Source: CADEEN01 sp963751775
Lineage (GTDB): Bacteria; Pseudomonadota; Gammaproteobacteria; Burkholderiales; Burkholderiaceae_C
Direction of reading: 5' to 3'
DNA: 64,000 nucleotides
Assembly (NCBI GenBank): GCA_963751775.1
Contig: CAVVVW010000008.1
Coordinates: 62,001 to 126,000, forward strand
Shown: in pieces, positions 63,897 through 64,000 of the stretch
Position numbering within the stretch: position 1 is the stretch's first letter
Layout: each line of letters begins with the position of its first letter
Position numbers and translations under genes: made by a program
The notes under the pieces: model-generated
The model's database searches: none
Seen by the model: only the letters and a program-made list of their open reading frames with translations
What the model was told of the DNA's origin: nothing

Positions 63897-64000
63897 ATGG
63901 CCCGGGCTCCTGACCGCAAGCTACATCCGAAGCGCTGCTGCTTCATGGCCAGGCGCCGGGAGTCGGTCGGCCGTAATACTTCGGCTGCGCATCTGGTCAT
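63897..64000 (+). CDS. Possible next gene of the secretion cluster, truncated by window edge
   Basis: An ATG one base after the PilO/GspM-like stop opens at least 34 codons rich in Arg and Lys (MARAPDRKLHPKRCC). Spacing fits the operon, but the sequence is too short to identify, and an indel could place the true frame elsewhere. Confidence 0.35.
   Translation, partial: MARAPDRKLHPKRCCFMARRRESVGRNTSAAHLV

Overview
The window is about 64 kb of very GC-rich DNA from a Gram-negative bacterium, most probably a betaproteobacterium of the order Burkholderiales. The signs are a Bug/TctC-type periplasmic receptor, the ribF-ileS-lspA order, PimC/PimD-like acyl-CoA dehydrogenases, an AraC regulator with an arabinose-binding-like N-domain, polyhydroxybutyrate/ketone-body genes and outer-membrane barrel proteins ending in Phe. 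I found no tRNA, rRNA, CRISPR array, insertion sequence or prophage.

Layout. 1-13.5 kb is mostly housekeeping: M61 peptidase (cut by the left edge), TctC receptor, ParA-like ATPase, an acyl-CoA dehydrogenase pair, P1 peptidase, 16S-type pseudouridine synthase, ribF, ileS, lspA, a DUF1499 protein, a small GIY-YIG-like protein and an FUSC-type membrane protein. 13.5-22.5 kb (minus strand) is a six-gene operon: an enlarged Orn/Lys/Arg-type decarboxylase, an AspT exchanger, a lipoprotein, a DASS-type anion transporter, a second AspT exchanger and MarC. An FNR-like box lies upstream of it. 22.7-23.3 kb is a mosaic of three gene remnants. 23.6-25.9 kb holds an outer-membrane barrel, HdeD and a periplasmic protein with an internal duplication.

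25.9-34.3 kb (minus) is a second operon: patatin, acetoacetate decarboxylase, 3-hydroxybutyrate dehydrogenase, then a soluble molybdopterin enzyme, its four-cluster iron-sulfur subunit and a GltD-like FAD/iron-sulfur subunit. It faces an AraC regulator across an intergenic region with a perfect FNR/ANR consensus site. 35.6-41.8 kb has cardiolipin synthase, a second MarC, a PlpD-like patatin/barrel protein and a DUF4105 protein. 42-49 kb carries MarR plus a mandelate-racemase-family enzyme, an ornithine-cyclodeaminase homologue divergent from a D-amino-acid-oxidase-like enzyme, DUF2189, a ZIP-like transporter and an acyl-CoA synthetase.

49.2-53.7 kb holds the most unusual proteins: two tandem secreted paralogues with a caspase-like His/Cys pair and a long helical C-terminal part, opposite a secreted protein of unknown function. 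53.7-57.5 kb has quinone oxidoreductase, DUF2007, two EamA transporters and folA. 57.6-64 kb has a lytic transglycosylase followed by a type II secretion/type IV pilus-like cluster (GspG, GspF, GspE, a GspL or PilM-PilN-like protein, a PilO/GspM-like protein) that runs off the right edge.

About twenty genes, including essential ileS, lspA and folA, are broken by single-base indels that shift clean homology from one frame to the next. I read most of these as sequencing or assembly errors, so coordinates are given for the restored genes and indel positions are approximate. The exception is the 22.7-23.3 kb remnants, which look like true decay.
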